A stretch of 64,000 nucleotides of DNA from Hippasteria phrygiana (taxonomy: Eukaryota > Echinodermata > Asteroidea > Valvatida > Goniasteridae). The stretch is from the NCBI GenBank assembly GCA_037893225.1, contig JAZGUH010000332.1:1-64000 (forward strand), in the 5' to 3' direction. Positions 23,452-35,875 of this stretch are shown here, piece by piece. Position 1 is the stretch's first letter; the number at the start of each line of letters is the position of its first letter. A program made the translations under genes and the position numbers. Below the pieces are notes generated by a model. The model searched no databases and was not told the DNA's origin. It was given only the letters and a program-made list of their open reading frames with translations.

Positions 23452-25706
23452 CAGCATAGGTGGACTAAATAAACCCATAGGCCCCCCACCCTCCACCAAT
23501 TTTCTTTTTCTGTCCACTTTTGCTTGTTTACTTTTCCAGCAGTTTTATTGCATATTATGATAATATGACAATATTTCAAAGTCCAACAAATTTCCAAAAC
23601 TGTCTAGGCCCCACAAACTGCTATTGGTACATACATGTACTTGTAGAATATTTAATTTATTTCACACATATGCACGAGTACATTTCTGTATCTAAATGCA
23701 AAGGACAGTGTGTACATTTTACACAGCCCTGGCATCAGTTTGCAAAGTTGTACAGTCTGTATGCAGAAAATGTAATACCTCGTACCTACAGGGTAGGCCA
23801 ACATGGCTTACAGTACATGTGCACCACATGGTCTGTGCTATTACAACCACAGTGCCTGGAGGGTATTGGCCTTAGCTTAATCATTCAGCTACAAACCCTT
23901 ACAACTACTCATGGAACAGAAGCCCGGTGATAAAGGTCTGATAAAATAAACTAAAGATTTCAATCTCCAGCACTGCATGCATTGCTCCAAGACTGGACCA
24001 CACACGGTAAGATCTCTGGATAAAATAACAGGGTCTGTAACAAATGCCTTGGGTAATGGGTAACATAACATAGTGGCCTTTGTCTTATGAAAGACATTCT
24101 ATTGGATGTTCAGTTAGCAACTCTGAATACTGTTTGATGTGGTGAAGACCGTAATAATCAGGCAGAAAACATCTCAGTAAATCACAGTGTGTGGTATAAG
24201 TTACAAGGTACGCCGACATAGTTTCTTCAGTTCTCAAATTTACTTCAATTGAAAAGTCTGACTGCGAAATTGTCTTGTTGCAGAAAGTGAGCCTTGGAAT
24301 GTGTACACAAAACCAAAACCATAAACACTCAAATTTATTTTTAGGAGTCACTTTTTTTTCAATTTTTTTAAATATCTTACATTCCATCTTCTGACATCTT
24401 ACATGATACCTATATTCCAGGTTTCAAGCAAACCAGAAATAAGAAATTTGTAAAGTTCTCGCCCTACCTAACACTGTGTAACAACTAGTTTTGCAGATTG
24501 GGTCACGTACATCTTGCACTAAGGCATTTCTACATAAGGAGACCAGCTTTAATAGTAAATAGTTCTTCAGGTAGGCTATCCTACTCGTTGTTTTGTTTGC
24601 CATAATTGTTAATTCTATTACACTTGTATGTTCTTTACAATGTGGTGTCATCAATTCATTCATAAATTTTAAGTGATAGTAATTTAGCATTTGAATTGTT
24701 TCCTAATGATATATTTGGCCTGAGCATGACTGTAGCCCGTGATGTTGACCAAAGAAACTGCCTAATCTGAAAAATGGAACTGCACGTAATCCGATACTTG
24801 TTTTCTTAGATTGAAAACTGATGTCATGACGTAAAGGCCAAAAATAACTTGAGTTTGTCTGGAGCAGTTCTGTAAAGCCTTATACTTCGGGCATGATGAG
24901 CATTGTGCATGCTGATTCAGTGAGTAAGGCTAGAGGAACTATGCTCTGGTTCACTCATCAGTGTTTCAAGCCTCTTCTCCGGATGATTTTGTAGTTTTTT
25001 TTGTGGTCAGTCCAATCGAGCAGGTCATGTAAATGTCAGTTCAGTAACCTCATCAGTCACGAACATTCAAAGAAGAGCTCATATCCGGTTATCGGTTCGT
25101 TTACGTTTTCTTCAAAATGGATCAAGAGAGCTTAAGGGGTAGGTGGAGTACATCCAGAAGGTTTTTCAAGTTTCATGATGTTAATAAACGTAATTTTAGA
25201 ACATCTGGGAAAATTATTGGCCATATTAATGAGAAACCAAGGATACATAATCTTTAAAAACAGGGACAACCCATGAGAGAATTAGAGATCCAAGGACAGC
25301 TGCCATGATATATGTTTCTGTTAATTGGACACAAGATGAGGAAGGCATACACCTTGTCTCTCCAAGGAGGCGAGACTAAGCTTCCATCATTTCATTCCGG
25401 AAATCATGACCATCTTTTGGAGAGAGAGGGGAGAAGATCTCAAACCAGGCACTTCCTGATGGCTCAACATTCTCAGTCAGGTCGCTAATGGTCCAGACAG
25501 GACTGGGATTCCAACTTCACCTGGTTTTTCCCCAAACTGCACAATAACACTCCCAGCCCAACTCCTCCGTGAAATTAGTTCCGAGGAGTCATGTGTACAA
25601 ACGCCAAGCAGCTGGGGTTTTAAGTTGTCACGTCAAATTAGGGTTAACAATTGTTGGGACCAGAATCCTGACTGGTGTGGCATTCCACATGCCAGCAGGT
25701 CGACTA

Positions 25707-25728
25707 GGGGGGGGGGGGGGGGGGGGGG
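25707..25728. repeat. G22 homopolymer
   Basis: An uninterrupted run of 22 G within otherwise mixed sequence. Confidence 0.9.
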
Positions 25729-26647
25729 CAGCCCAGGGTTCCAACTGGCTACACTGTTACCTTGCAGGGACAAGTCCACCGCCTGCAGTTAAACACACTG
25801 CCGCCGAGAAGTCCCACCAAGTTAACTGAATAGAGAAAGATAAAAAAAAAGCCTATGCCACACAATGACTGGCCTCCGCCTTCTCAGCCAACCAACTCAG
25901 GGTTGCAGACCTTCAGAATCAATTTTCTCTGACAGCCATATCTATTTTCTTTTCCTCCTGAAATTAAGGGGGTTCCAAATTTACACTGATCACTTTGCAA
26001 TTCTCCGCCTTGGTGAGGCCAGTCTGCAGCCAACCCTGGCGCCCCTCTTGGCTTGGCTGGCCTGTCATAAGGAGTGCTAAACGCAAAGGGGTCAAAGCTT
26101 AATTGGGAGCCTACTTCCTATGATTTACAAATCAATGAAGTCAATGGGATTTGAACTTTCAAGAACACCTGATACAGCACTCGAGATGTTATTTTTTTCT
26201 TCTCATTTATTTCGGGACTTGAGTTGGGAAGGGAAATTCTTCAAAATTGCCTCCACTTTTTCAATTTGGACATTTCACTTCCGAAAACAAAATGAGGAAG
26301 ACAGATGGGGTTTCTGTCTGTTGTGAATAGAGAAACACTGCCCTCCTAGCCATACACATCTGTGAAAATGTAAAGAGATTGGCAAGTGCATAGCCATTTT
26401 GGAAGTCTTATTTCAAACAAACTTTGAGCACCGTTTGCGAGTTTAGAACATTTTTGCACTGTGCATGCGCACTCGCACCTAATGGCATAATGCTATTTGA
26501 ATGCTGTATGCATTCATGTACGTCCCTGTTAGGAACATTGTTCAGTTCCTGCATTTAAAATGCAAACCAAATTACATGTACATTGTGGACAAAAAACGGA
26601 CTTCTAAATGTTTACATTATGTATGTACAAACATTCAATTCTTCTTT

Positions 26648-26992
26648 AGCCGTGTTTCCATTTGACTTTTTATTCCGCGGCCTCACGGAAACTTGCCGCA
26701 ACATGCCTTTGCGTAATTCTACCGTGCGTTTCCATTTGGACGTTTATTTACCGCGACAAGAACGTTTATTCGCCTTCGAGGCTGGCAGAATGTCACACAT
26801 TGCGAGCCTGATGACTTTCCGCGGCCGCGCGGATATCTTTCGCGACCGCTTTCGGCCTGGTTGTTTTACATCAAGGTCGCGGTAAGTTGACAGGGACGTT
26901 AGTTTACCGCGTGTCTCCATTGGACTTAATTTTGTTATTCTGAAGAAAAGTCGCGGTAGATTGACAAAAATAAGTCCAATGGAAACACGGCT
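26648..26992. mobile_element. Foldback element, AGCCGTGTTTCCA ends
   Basis: The ends AGCCGTGTTTCCATTTGAC and GTCCAATGGAAACACGGCT are inverted and flanked by TTT on both sides. Inside, ccgtgcgtttccatttggac, accgcgac and gtgtctccattggac repeat the end motif in several places, alternating with cgcggtaa modules. The interior is very CpG-rich compared with the surroundings. The terminus aligns with that of 27691-28365 (AGCC-TGT--CCA--GGAC). Confidence 0.65.
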
Positions 26993-27690
26993 TTTGACTT
27001 CATTTATATGGGAAGTGGATTGCAGTGAGGAATTCTGAAATTTTCATGACGCTCTCATGAATTAATAACCGCTGTCTATTTTTGTCTCACTGTGTGGGTC
27101 TCTCCAGTTCCATCGGTCTGGCTTTTCCATGAGCAGGCAATGGAGTATCAAGAAAGAACGAAAAACATTTTGACAGAGTGATTCAGGTGTCATATTGCCA
27201 TTAAATAATTAGCCACAGTCCTTCACTTGAGAGTCTGGTGTTGAAACCTGACAGACTCCACAGTCACCCAGTCTCCGAAAACCTAGTAATCAAATTAGAG
27301 ACAATATTAAATTATGTCTCCCTGCATTGCAAAGAATTGTGATTCTACTGATACTGTAATGGTAACCTTCAAGAACTGATGACCTTCAAGTGGTAGGAGT
27401 GTAGGGAGAGGAGCCTCCGTCCACATGTTGCATGTTTGCAACGAGACAAGGAGCTTGGGTTTCCAATATTTCTGGCCTGTGTCAACACAAACTGTGGATG
27501 AGGAGCTGTGATGAGAGTGGTTGTGGCAAGATGTGGGATCACATGTCTCTGGCATCTGGCAGCATCTCATTGGATATCTGAGGACATCTTGTAAGGGATG
27601 GAGCCTGGGGGCTGGGTAATTGTAAGGCTGGTTTTGGCTGTGCTGGTCTAGACTCCATCTTCAGAAATGTCTTAACAGGGAAAACCCTAA

Positions 27691-28365
27691 AGCCCTGTCC
27701 GCACTGGACTTATTTTGGTAAAACTTACCGAGACGATGGGTACTTTTCCCATTTTAAGTCCAGTGCGGCCAGCCTAGGACGTTTTCCTCTCAGTTACTTT
27801 TTCTGAGTCCAGCGGTTACTTCTACCGGGCAACAGCTGCCCAGGAAAACTGACCAGGTAACTTTTCCCGAGACGATAAGTCCAGTGCGGACAGTGCGAGT
27901 CGGTAAAAGCAGCGCAGGAAAGCGTACATCCGGCCCGAGCGCGAGGTCATCTTACACTGGGACACCACGCATGCGCTTTGCATTGTTTCACCGCGGTGTG
28001 GTGCACGTGGCAAGTATCAAAATTCCAGTGCGTTGTTCCTCTTTTTAGTCGCAATCATGGCAGATTTTATTATTGATACAGTCAGAAGTTTGATTGGTGC
28101 TAATCGATGTAGTCCTATGTGTACACATCAGCCGGAAAAAATGAAAAGGCACGCGTGATTTGGGTCAATCGCGTCAATTTAGAAAGGTCACGTAAAGCGC
28201 CCTCATGAGTCCTTATATTGACAGCTCGGTTACTTCTACCACGGTCTCGGTAAAATTTTCCCGTGTCGAAAGTCCAAGTGCGGACAGTGGTCACATTTGA
28301 CTATTTTTCATTTTACCATCGTCTCGGTAAAACCTTTCAAAAAAAAGTCCAGTGTGGACATGGCT
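27691..28365. mobile_element. Harbinger-like foldback element, TAA duplication
   Basis: It runs from AGCCCTGTCCGCACTGGAC to GTCCAGTGTGGACATGGCT. It is flanked by TAA at 27688-27690 and 28366-28368. Four internal copies of gtccagtgcgg or its inverse and several ttaccgagacga / tcgtctcggtaa pairs make nested hairpins. The centre contains a CpG-rich patch and a short open frame at 28057-28158. The 3 bp TWA-type duplication and the arm design match the elements at 13218 and 17445. Confidence 0.7.
28057..28158 (+). pseudogene. Short ORF remnant inside foldback, unknown
   Basis: ATG in a strong context (caatcATGGCA) opens a 33-codon frame beginning MADFIIDTVRSLIGANRC and ending EKMKRHA before TGA. 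It occupies the same central position in its foldback as the remnant at 18325-18390 does in its own. I do not recognise the family. It may be the first codons of a lost transposase gene. Confidence 0.25.
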
Positions 28366-28448
28366 TAAGCAAGGGTTAGTTTACCATCATAATCCCATTA
28401 TTTCCAGTTGTGAACGTGAGGCTCCCGCAGAAATACTTGTAGCCATCT

Positions 28449-28617
28449 CAAACACATTTATAATGCATGTTTCCTGGAGCCGAGTTGAGGTAACCATGGA
28501 GCTATAAAAAGGCCCTTTTATAGCTCCATGAGGTAACCAAACAGGGTTTTTGTTTGTAGGATTTCATCTACCTACAACCGGCTCCATGGAACATGTGATG
28601 TGTTTGGGGCACCCACA
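28449..28617. repeat. Nested foldback with a perfect inner hairpin
   Basis: The outer arms contain aaacacat, catgttcc-ggagccg-gttg and their inverse caaccggctccatggaacatg, gtgtttgg. In the middle, 28496-28529 is a hairpin with a perfect 14 bp stem (atggagctataaaa pairing with ttttatagctccat) around a 6 bp loop. The outer symmetry is offset, suggesting that the inner hairpin inserted into one arm of the outer element. Confidence 0.6.
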
Positions 28618-28939
28618 TTGACATTGAATTGTTTCCGAAGGCAGATTTATAGATGTTTATACAATACTTAATTCTATCTCTACAGTGCAACTGCTGGTCT
28701 ATACTTACATCATCTTGAACATTAACCCTAACCCCCTAGGCATTTTTACTCAGAAGTGTCCTCAACCAAAATCCAACACTGTGCAGTATACATATGGCAC
28801 ATTCTTTGAACTTAGACAAATTGGGGCATCATCATAGCTCCATGTAAAGTAATGGTGCCAAGGCGCTACAGTCCTGAACCCATCAAAATTCAACACAACC
28901 TGCTGTTGGAGTTTGTAAGGCTTGGGGTAGTTAGGGTTA

Positions 28940-29085
28940 AGCTAAATTAATTAAGATAAACTTTATTTCAATTTTAATTTAATTTTCAATTTAAGTTTTG
29001 TATTTATTTTAATTTATTTTATTTTTGATGTAACTTTTTTATATGATACCTGTAAGTGGCAGATCTCCGCTATTGAATATCGAAA

Positions 29086-29124
<39 letters not shown>

Positions 29125-29126
29125 AT
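28940..29126 (+). mobile_element. Possible 3' end of a non-LTR retrotransposon with (AAAT)n tail
   Basis: A stretch ending gatacctgtaagtggcagat, ctccgctattgaatatcg runs directly into about eleven AAAT units (29082-29126). Several LINE families end in a short tandem repeat rather than poly-A, preceded by such a stretch. There is no reverse-transcriptase coding sequence upstream, so this would be a strongly 5'-truncated copy. The (AAAT)n array itself is certain; the LINE origin is inference. Confidence 0.4.
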
Positions 29127-30482
29127 ACATGCTGCACAAATACTTGTAGCCCAAAGGAGTACTTTTACACAGTGGCCAAGCAGAAATAAAAGCTACGTCA
29201 ATTTCACACTAAATTTATTTTATTAATAGCCTATATCAATTCAACATTTTTGTTGGCTGATTTTAATTCAGTACTGAGTTTATTTTTTTGGTTACTTTTT
29301 GGAAACTCAATTTCGAAGCTGTAAAAAGAAATCATTTTAGAAAAAGTAATTGTGCATCTATATGAATTTATTTTCTTTAAAGGAAAAGAATGTTTTGTAT
29401 AACCATCATTGTCAGGATTATAAGGGTCGATTTTTGGACTTTTTATTTCTTGAGTTCCCAGATTCCTCCGTGGAATCTTGGTGCTACATGAAAATATAGA
29501 TTTCATATTTTCTGCTGCGACACTTACATTGTAATGCAGTGCATGTGCACTTGCGTTTCCAAAGGAACATTAAGTCGGCCACGTAATGATTTGAATCTCA
29601 CATACAGATATCATTTTGTCAGAAAGAAAGAGAAACACAACACAGACTGCAAAAAGGCACGGCACGTTCTCTGCAGTTGACTAGTATGAGTTTCCTGCAA
29701 ACTGAGATTATTCAGCCGAGGCCATCTCAGACATTGGAAAAATAGGTTAGGTAACTGACCAAAGAGTTGAAACATGTAGGATTCCAGGGCAATGTGTGCA
29801 CCGTTAATACTTTCACAGCTCAAGCAGCTCAAAGAGTCTGGCCCCCATAACCTCTCTTGGAAATGAGGTTGTCAGGCTAACCGGAGATGCCCTTATACCC
29901 CAGAATTCCCCCTGGGTGGGAGGTTTCCGCATGCCTAAGCCAAACCTGTTTTCATGGTATCCTGATACCTCTTAATGGGATCTGGTTCCGAAAAAATGCT
30001 TAAAAAAAAGAGAAATCCAAAATTGAAGCCAACTGGTTGATTCAGAGGATTGGAGGGGGTGCATTAGCCCCTTCCTACCCCCTGCTCAACATCGTCCAGT
30101 GTTTCCTAAATTTGACCCCAATGTAAGCCCAGGTACCGGTGTATTATTTTTTTTTACAGGTCTGAGTTGTGATCAGTGTCAAAGTTTCATGAACAAACAG
30201 TCGTGTATACTACTGAGGACAATGCTTTGTGATTCCTATTGTTCCTTTAATATAACACAACCCCATAGACTACGCACGATTTTTACATCCGAGGACCGAT
30301 TTTAACAAAAGACAGACTCCCGAGGACAAGAAAGATTCCTTTGTTTTTTCTTTCTCTTCGTGTCCTCGAACGTATACAGTACATGTACACACCTGCAGAT
30401 TAGTGTTTAAAGCTATGAGACAGCATTGGTGGAGCTGATTACATAGTTGCAGACAGTATTCATGAAATATCAAACCTGTGAA

Positions 30483-30617
30483 AGTTTGAGCTCGATCCGT
30501 CACCCGAGTCATGTAAAAAATAGTGAAAAACCGTTTTCTTTTAACTGATTCTTTTGCACGTTCCTATGTGTTAAGCTCGGTTGTTGAAATTGAAATAAAC
30601 CACAATATTTTTGGACT
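30483..30617 (+). repeat. Dispersed repeat pair with 16384-16510
   Basis: This is the second copy of the repeat at 16384-16510. It contains gtttgagctcgatccgtca, gaaaaaccgtttt, ttttgcacgttc and tttttggactctttggag in the same order. Confidence 0.45.
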
Positions 30618-31682
30618 CTTTGGAGCTAGGTCTTCAGATAGTTTTCAGTTTACAATACATCTGCTTATCTAATTTACCCTCACTTTGTGAGTATCGGTAA
30701 TGTGAATTTCCTACATGTATACAAAACCGTGATGCCATTGTCAGAAAAAAGAACTGACTCTGCATCGTAGCAGATTTATGCAGAAAAGGTGCCAAATTTG
30801 TCATTTTTCCTGAGGTCAGTTTTCTGAATTGTGCTTTGTATAGTCTGTCACAAAACAAGTTCAGTGCACAAACTGCCGTTCAGTTCAAATTCTCAGTTTT
30901 TTATGTTGTGCAGTGAGTGCCTGCCTGAAGTCTGTAGCACACTCTCAAATTAGGCAATTTCTTCAAAACTTCTTACATGTAGATTATTTTCCCCCCGAGT
31001 AGTTAACCCTTTGATTTTGCCTTTCAAAAAATATGTCCACATTATTTGTTTCGTACAAACGGTTCACAAATTGTCCTTAATAGTTGAATCTTGTCGTCTT
31101 GAATCATTTACTATTGGACCGAATTCTGAAATCAGTACACCGCACAATTTGAGGGTCAATGTCCCATGTAAGTTATGGCTTTTCTCTCCGACATAATGTG
31201 AGTATTTACGACCCTGCTTGTACAACATGTGATTGTAACTTGGGCCTGCCATGCTAGATTTATTTTACAAATAAATTATGACATTTTAGAGGTCTCCAAG
31301 TACCTGACCTTACAGCATTTCGTGATAGGTCATGTTTCTTGTGTGGGCAATGTGGGGGAGGGAGAGATTAATTTTTTCGTAAGATCATTTGGCAAGCATG
31401 CACGGAGGGGTAAGTTATTGGTTAAAAAAGGGACAGAAATAGAGTTAACAGACCTGTATGCTAGTTTAAAAAGGAGGAATTATTTATCATGAAAAGTTCC
31501 CTCGCTCCCCCAAATGTCAAATTGTGACACAGACTTCTCTTTGTAACGGGGAAGGGAACAGGATTCTTCCATTTGTTTTAAGGTTCTTTAATGTGCTTTG
31601 TACTAATTGATACTGATATTTTAAAACTTAGATTGTGCTGCATTAACTCAGAACTAATGTGTACGAGGGAAGACCAATGGAC

Positions 31683-31892
31683 TTAACCCCTTGCCGCCGG
31701 TTGACACAAATACGTGCAGATTGAAATTGCCACCTGGCCGGTTGATGTCTATACACGCCAATTTTTGCATTTTCAATCCATTATTGGGGTATTGTGTACT
31801 TTATGCTTGGCTGCACAAGCCTCTTGTTTCCGTTTCGCCTGGCTGCATAACCCGGCCTGGTGCCCCGGCGCCACCCGGTGGCAAGGGGTTAA
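31683..31892. mobile_element. piggyBac-like TTAA miniature element, copy 2
   Basis: It is bounded by TTAA at 31683-31686 and 31889-31892, with CCCCTTGCC on the left and GGCAAGGGG on the right. The interior reads cacaaatacgtgcagattga, tatacacgccaatttttgc, tccattattggggtattgtg and gcttggctgcacaagcctct. It matches the copy at 37929 in inverse orientation almost throughout. Confidence 0.75.
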
Positions 31893-33067
31893 AGCCCTAC
31901 ATGTATGTATAGGCCTACATGCAGTAGTGACTGGATTCTACTCTCTTCAATCCTGCAAAAAATCCTCCAAAAAATGTATAAACCTGGTGGATTTTGAATA
32001 ATCAAGGAGAAGGGTTATGGTCAAGACTAATTTTGTACAGTTTCTGTCACAGATTCTGGTCATACTTAAGGGTATTGAACAGTATTGAGTCTGAATTTTG
32101 TTTGCAAGTTTGTTTACGCACAAAAAATGTAGACTGTACTTCCTTTTGATGTTAATATCGTACAGGTGCATGTAACCTGTTTAAGATCTGTGACAACTTT
32201 AACATGAGAATCCAGTGGGAAAATGTCAGATGTACGAAAGGAGAGCCAGGTATAGATTCATCAACCTTCAGGCAGCGGTCATCAATACGTACCTTCTGGC
32301 TCTCTTAACCACAAAGGGAAATTAATTATGTGCCTGGATGCTGGGTAGACTTCACGGTACTAACGAGCGCACACGCGCTCCCCAAAAGGTCCCAATCAAA
32401 ATCAATCTATCGAGCGGGACACCAGACAACAACACATGTGAATTACACATAGCCTCCGGGGAGCCGTAAGCATGCACATTCCACTTAATTTTGAAACATT
32501 TTTGGGGTATTACGCGCCGGTTTCATTGATCGTATTGATGTCTATTGAAAAATCAAATTGGGCTCTTTTGTCATTGTATACAACTAAAGCAGTCAATACG
32601 CCAACATCGTAGTGAGTACAAATATTACTATGAAAACTTTTTTAGCAAGGTTAGTCAAACTCACCAGTGTCGTTTATCCGGAATTGAAACAAACTTTGTA
32701 AACAAATTGACAAAAAAGGAACTTCCGTGTACATGTTTGAACATGAACATGTACAGGTATGGTGATTAACCATTTGTTTAATTTTTAATCATGCGCAAGT
32801 GTAAAGGCTAATGGTGTAACAAACTGATTCTGGATTCTGGAATGAATTCCTTTATCGATTTCTTTGTGGATATTTCTCAAGTGAAGAAGTGAATTAACCG
32901 AAGAGTAGAATTAAACCTTTTCAAGAAGTAAATTGACATCTAGGTCCAATTTACAATTTACATGTTCGTGTACCAGTAAGTTCTGATAAATTTGTCCACT
33001 GATTTTTTTGGTTTTAATCTGGCTTCATCTTTACATATATGTATAATAATTTACATGAAAATCGTGT

Positions 33068-33089
33068 CCCCCCCCCCCCCCCAAAAAAA
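33068..33089. repeat. C15-A7 junction
   Basis: A run of fifteen C directly followed by seven A, the complement of the T-G junctions elsewhere. Confidence 0.9.
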
Positions 33090-34338
33090 TTCACGATTCC
33101 TGTTTTTGTCAAAATACTGTAGTTTAAAGCATATTTAATTCAAAATACCTGGTGTGCTTTTGTGTTGAGACCATTAAATCATAAATGTGTACAATTTGAC
33201 ATTTTAGTCCGTCGTACTTCCGGAAGAATTGTTAAAACTACATATTATTTTCCATTCTCAATGCTGAATTTACGGCTCTATTTGAAAACCAAAATATCGT
33301 ATAACAGTCATTTTTTTTACTATGACAAAAGCTTGCATTATATTTTTTATTATGGAATGGAAATCTTAATTTTCAAAAGTTCCAACTTACGTCTGATTTC
33401 GCTTGCTGGCCCACGCATTACATGTACCGGTACATGTGCACTAAGTTCTAAACAATAGCCAATGCATACTGTATAAGGTGTGGTCTGGCAGTGACTGTGA
33501 AATGGGGAAGTTTTTCATTATTGGGAAATTCAGACAGTGATTCTGCTCCCATACTCTTGCCGCCACAGCGTCTATCATGGGACTGGTGTGTTATCCCTGC
33601 AACTACAGTACAAGAATGTGCTCACCTGTATTGTAAGCAGTTTCTGGGCATTGGACCCAGACTGCTTTGACGGGCAGCAAACAAGTAGACACGGACACCA
33701 GTGTACATGTGTGTCAAAACTAGTGCGACCACGTCCCCAATAGCAGATTCCTTTACAGTTGACTATTTTACTGAAAAGTTAAGGGTATTGCTGGATTGTT
33801 TGCACCGTAGACTAGAGAATGCGACTTCATTTGTGTCGAGAGTTTATAAGGAATGCATGGTGGGGAAATTTGAACCAACGAAATGCCGGTATTGAATAAA
33901 AAGTGTCGGGGAAATTTCCAACCTGAACAATCTGTGGACGTCCTGATGAGGGATTGTGGCTGTTTTGGCAGTTTTGCGGCAAAGACGAAGGAGCATCGTA
34001 CGAGCAGCCTTAATTGTGTGCTGTACTTGAATCTACGCTCGTCTCAAATTCAGCAAAACAGGTGATGGTGATGGACAACCCTGACAGATGAAATGAAATG
34101 CAGTCCCATGTTTCATCTGCAGACTCACCAAATTTGATTGGATAGGTGGCATCGGTTTGGCTGACCGTGAACTAACCGTTGAATTAATGGACCAGGGCTT
34201 TGGGTCCCCCACAAACCGAAACTCACCTGTTGTTGCTAATCTTCAAGGAACCAGTCTAAACCCAAACACTGTCTGTTAAAATGGGTCTTGTTTTAGAGAT
34301 GAGGCACTGAGTTGCTTTGGAAAACAACAAAACTTAAT

Positions 34339-34454
34339 TAACCCTAACCCTGCCAGACGCAGCACAGTGCATCTGTGGTGACAGCTTGACCTTGCTGCAC
34401 TCTGATGCATCTGGCAGGGTTTCTAGCCAAAATACCATGGAGGGTTAGGGTTAG
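34339..34454. mobile_element. Miniature element with CCCTAACCCT ends, second copy
   Basis: It begins taaccctaaccctgccag after an aat-ta context and ends gggttagggttag. It matches 18914-19060 base for base over most of its length, with a deletion between gctgcactct and gatgcatctggc. Confidence 0.65.
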
Positions 34455-35043
34455 CTATGTGCAGTGCCATGATTTTTCAAGCGAATGTGAAAACTACAGT
34501 GTACATAGACAAAATGTGTTTGCACATTGCAGAATATAACACTGAGTTCCCATACATAACAATAACTTTCATGGCAAGAGGTCCACTGTGTTTATGTGCT
34601 GAGCCAATAATATCAATTTTCACTCGCAAACTAATTCCATATAAATGTTAACATGGAGCATGTGATGCAAACTTTGATCAAACATGTACGCTTTGGAAAT
34701 TTAATTTCCAGAGAGACTAAGGTGCTAATAGACATACAATTAAACTGCGGGGGGAATATTTTCAGCGATGCTCATCTTTAACCCGTTATAATGACTAAGC
34801 TGAATCATCACAATAATTCAATTAATACAACTTCCTAACGTGCGAGTACCGTATGCATTGTTCACGCAAGAAACTCCTAATTGGGATTTTGAATGTTACT
34901 GTCAACAAGAATTTATTTGATGCGATATATATTAAAGCCGAGTTGTGGATGCTGGAGGGACATGTACTGGGATACATCTTATTCATCCTGGGTAGTCTGA
35001 TGAGTGTACATGTAGCACTGTTCTCCCTTGGGGCCTGGTTTGA

Positions 35044-35410
35044 ATAAGCCATTTGCGAGTTAAATTTGAATATCATCTGGTACACTGACTTGCTCCAAAT
35101 GCTTGGCACATTTTAACTTTGAATTCTCCAGACCAAAGACACTGTTGCTATATCACATGATTTGGGGCAAGCTCTTGCATAGTCACGTAAGAGACGCTCA
35201 GCACCAATACATTGTTCACAGTGGGTGAGAATGGCACAAAGACACCAGACCATTCCGGAGCTGGGGGTTGCTAGCATAAAGGCTTGCCCCGAATCACGTG
35301 ATATAGTAACAGTCTCTTTGGTCTGGAGAATTCAAAGTTAAAATGTGCAAAGCATTTTGAGCACGTCAGTGTACCAGATGTTATTCAAATTTAACTGGCA
35401 AATGGCTTAT
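35044..35410. mobile_element. Foldback element with ~140 bp arms, TGA duplication
   Basis: The left arm begins ataagccatttgcgagttaa and the right arm ends ttaactggcaaatggcttat. Complementarity continues for about 140 bp on each side with scattered mismatches, through gaattctccagaccaaaga and ggggcaagc. It is flanked by TGA on both sides (35041-35043 and 35411-35413). The loop of about 80 bp is unremarkable. The long arms and short loop give a very stable hairpin. Confidence 0.7.
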
Positions 35411-35439
35411 TGAGAGATGATGAAGGAAATTGCAGTTTT

Positions 35440-35622
35440 AGTAGCAGAAGGGAAACCCCAGAACGGAAACCCTAGAACAGTCCTTTCTGGGGAAACTCAC
35501 GCAATCAGGTGGGGACTGAAAACCTAACCCACATAGTGTACCTGGTGGGAATCGAACCAGGGTCGCCAGAGGTGGAAGTCGAGGAAAGAACCTCTACACC
35601 AACCTTATCACCCACAAGTTGT
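35440..35622 (-). mobile_element. tRNA-derived SINE-like sequence
   Basis: On the minus strand, a pol III B box (GGTTCGATTCCC, + strand 35547-35558) lies about 35 bp after an A-box-like GGTTGGTGTAGAGG. Downstream is a body beginning aggtacactatgtgggtta, followed by ttttcagtcccc. The body motif tgtggattgggttttcagtc recurs in the sequence at 47060-47250, showing a shared family. No poly-A tail or target duplication was seen. Confidence 0.55.
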
Positions 35623-35729
35623 TTTCTGTCAAAAAAGAAAAACATGGACCAGAATAGTAGCCATGCACATACATTTTACTAAGCACACCAAGAACACCAT
35701 TTTGCTAACTTTGTGTGCTTAAAGCACAA

Positions 35730-35875
35730 AAAGTTTAAAGCAACATCAGGTTACCAGCCAAAATGCTGTGTGATGTGTATATTACTCGTGACTGGTTCTC
35801 AGCTAATATTGGCTTAGTAAGTAAATTTTTAGTAAGTGAAATTTTCTGCTTAGTGGCTCCATCAAATCGGGTCCT
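35730..35875 (+). repeat. Dispersed repeat, 'gtgatgtgtattgc' family copy 2
   Basis: It contains caggttaccagccaaaatgc, gtgatgtgtat, cgtgactgg, ctcagctaat, ttttctgctta and ctccatcaaatcgggtcc in the same order as copy 1. Confidence 0.5.

Noticed and set aside
23520..23930. 136-codon open frame on the plus strand
   Set aside because: It is rich in Tyr, His and Cys with no domain pattern, and it contains tacatgta-type repeats; it is probably chance.
26583..26885. 100-codon open frame
   Set aside because: It lies mostly within the 26648-26992 foldback and is a by-product of its CpG-rich modules.
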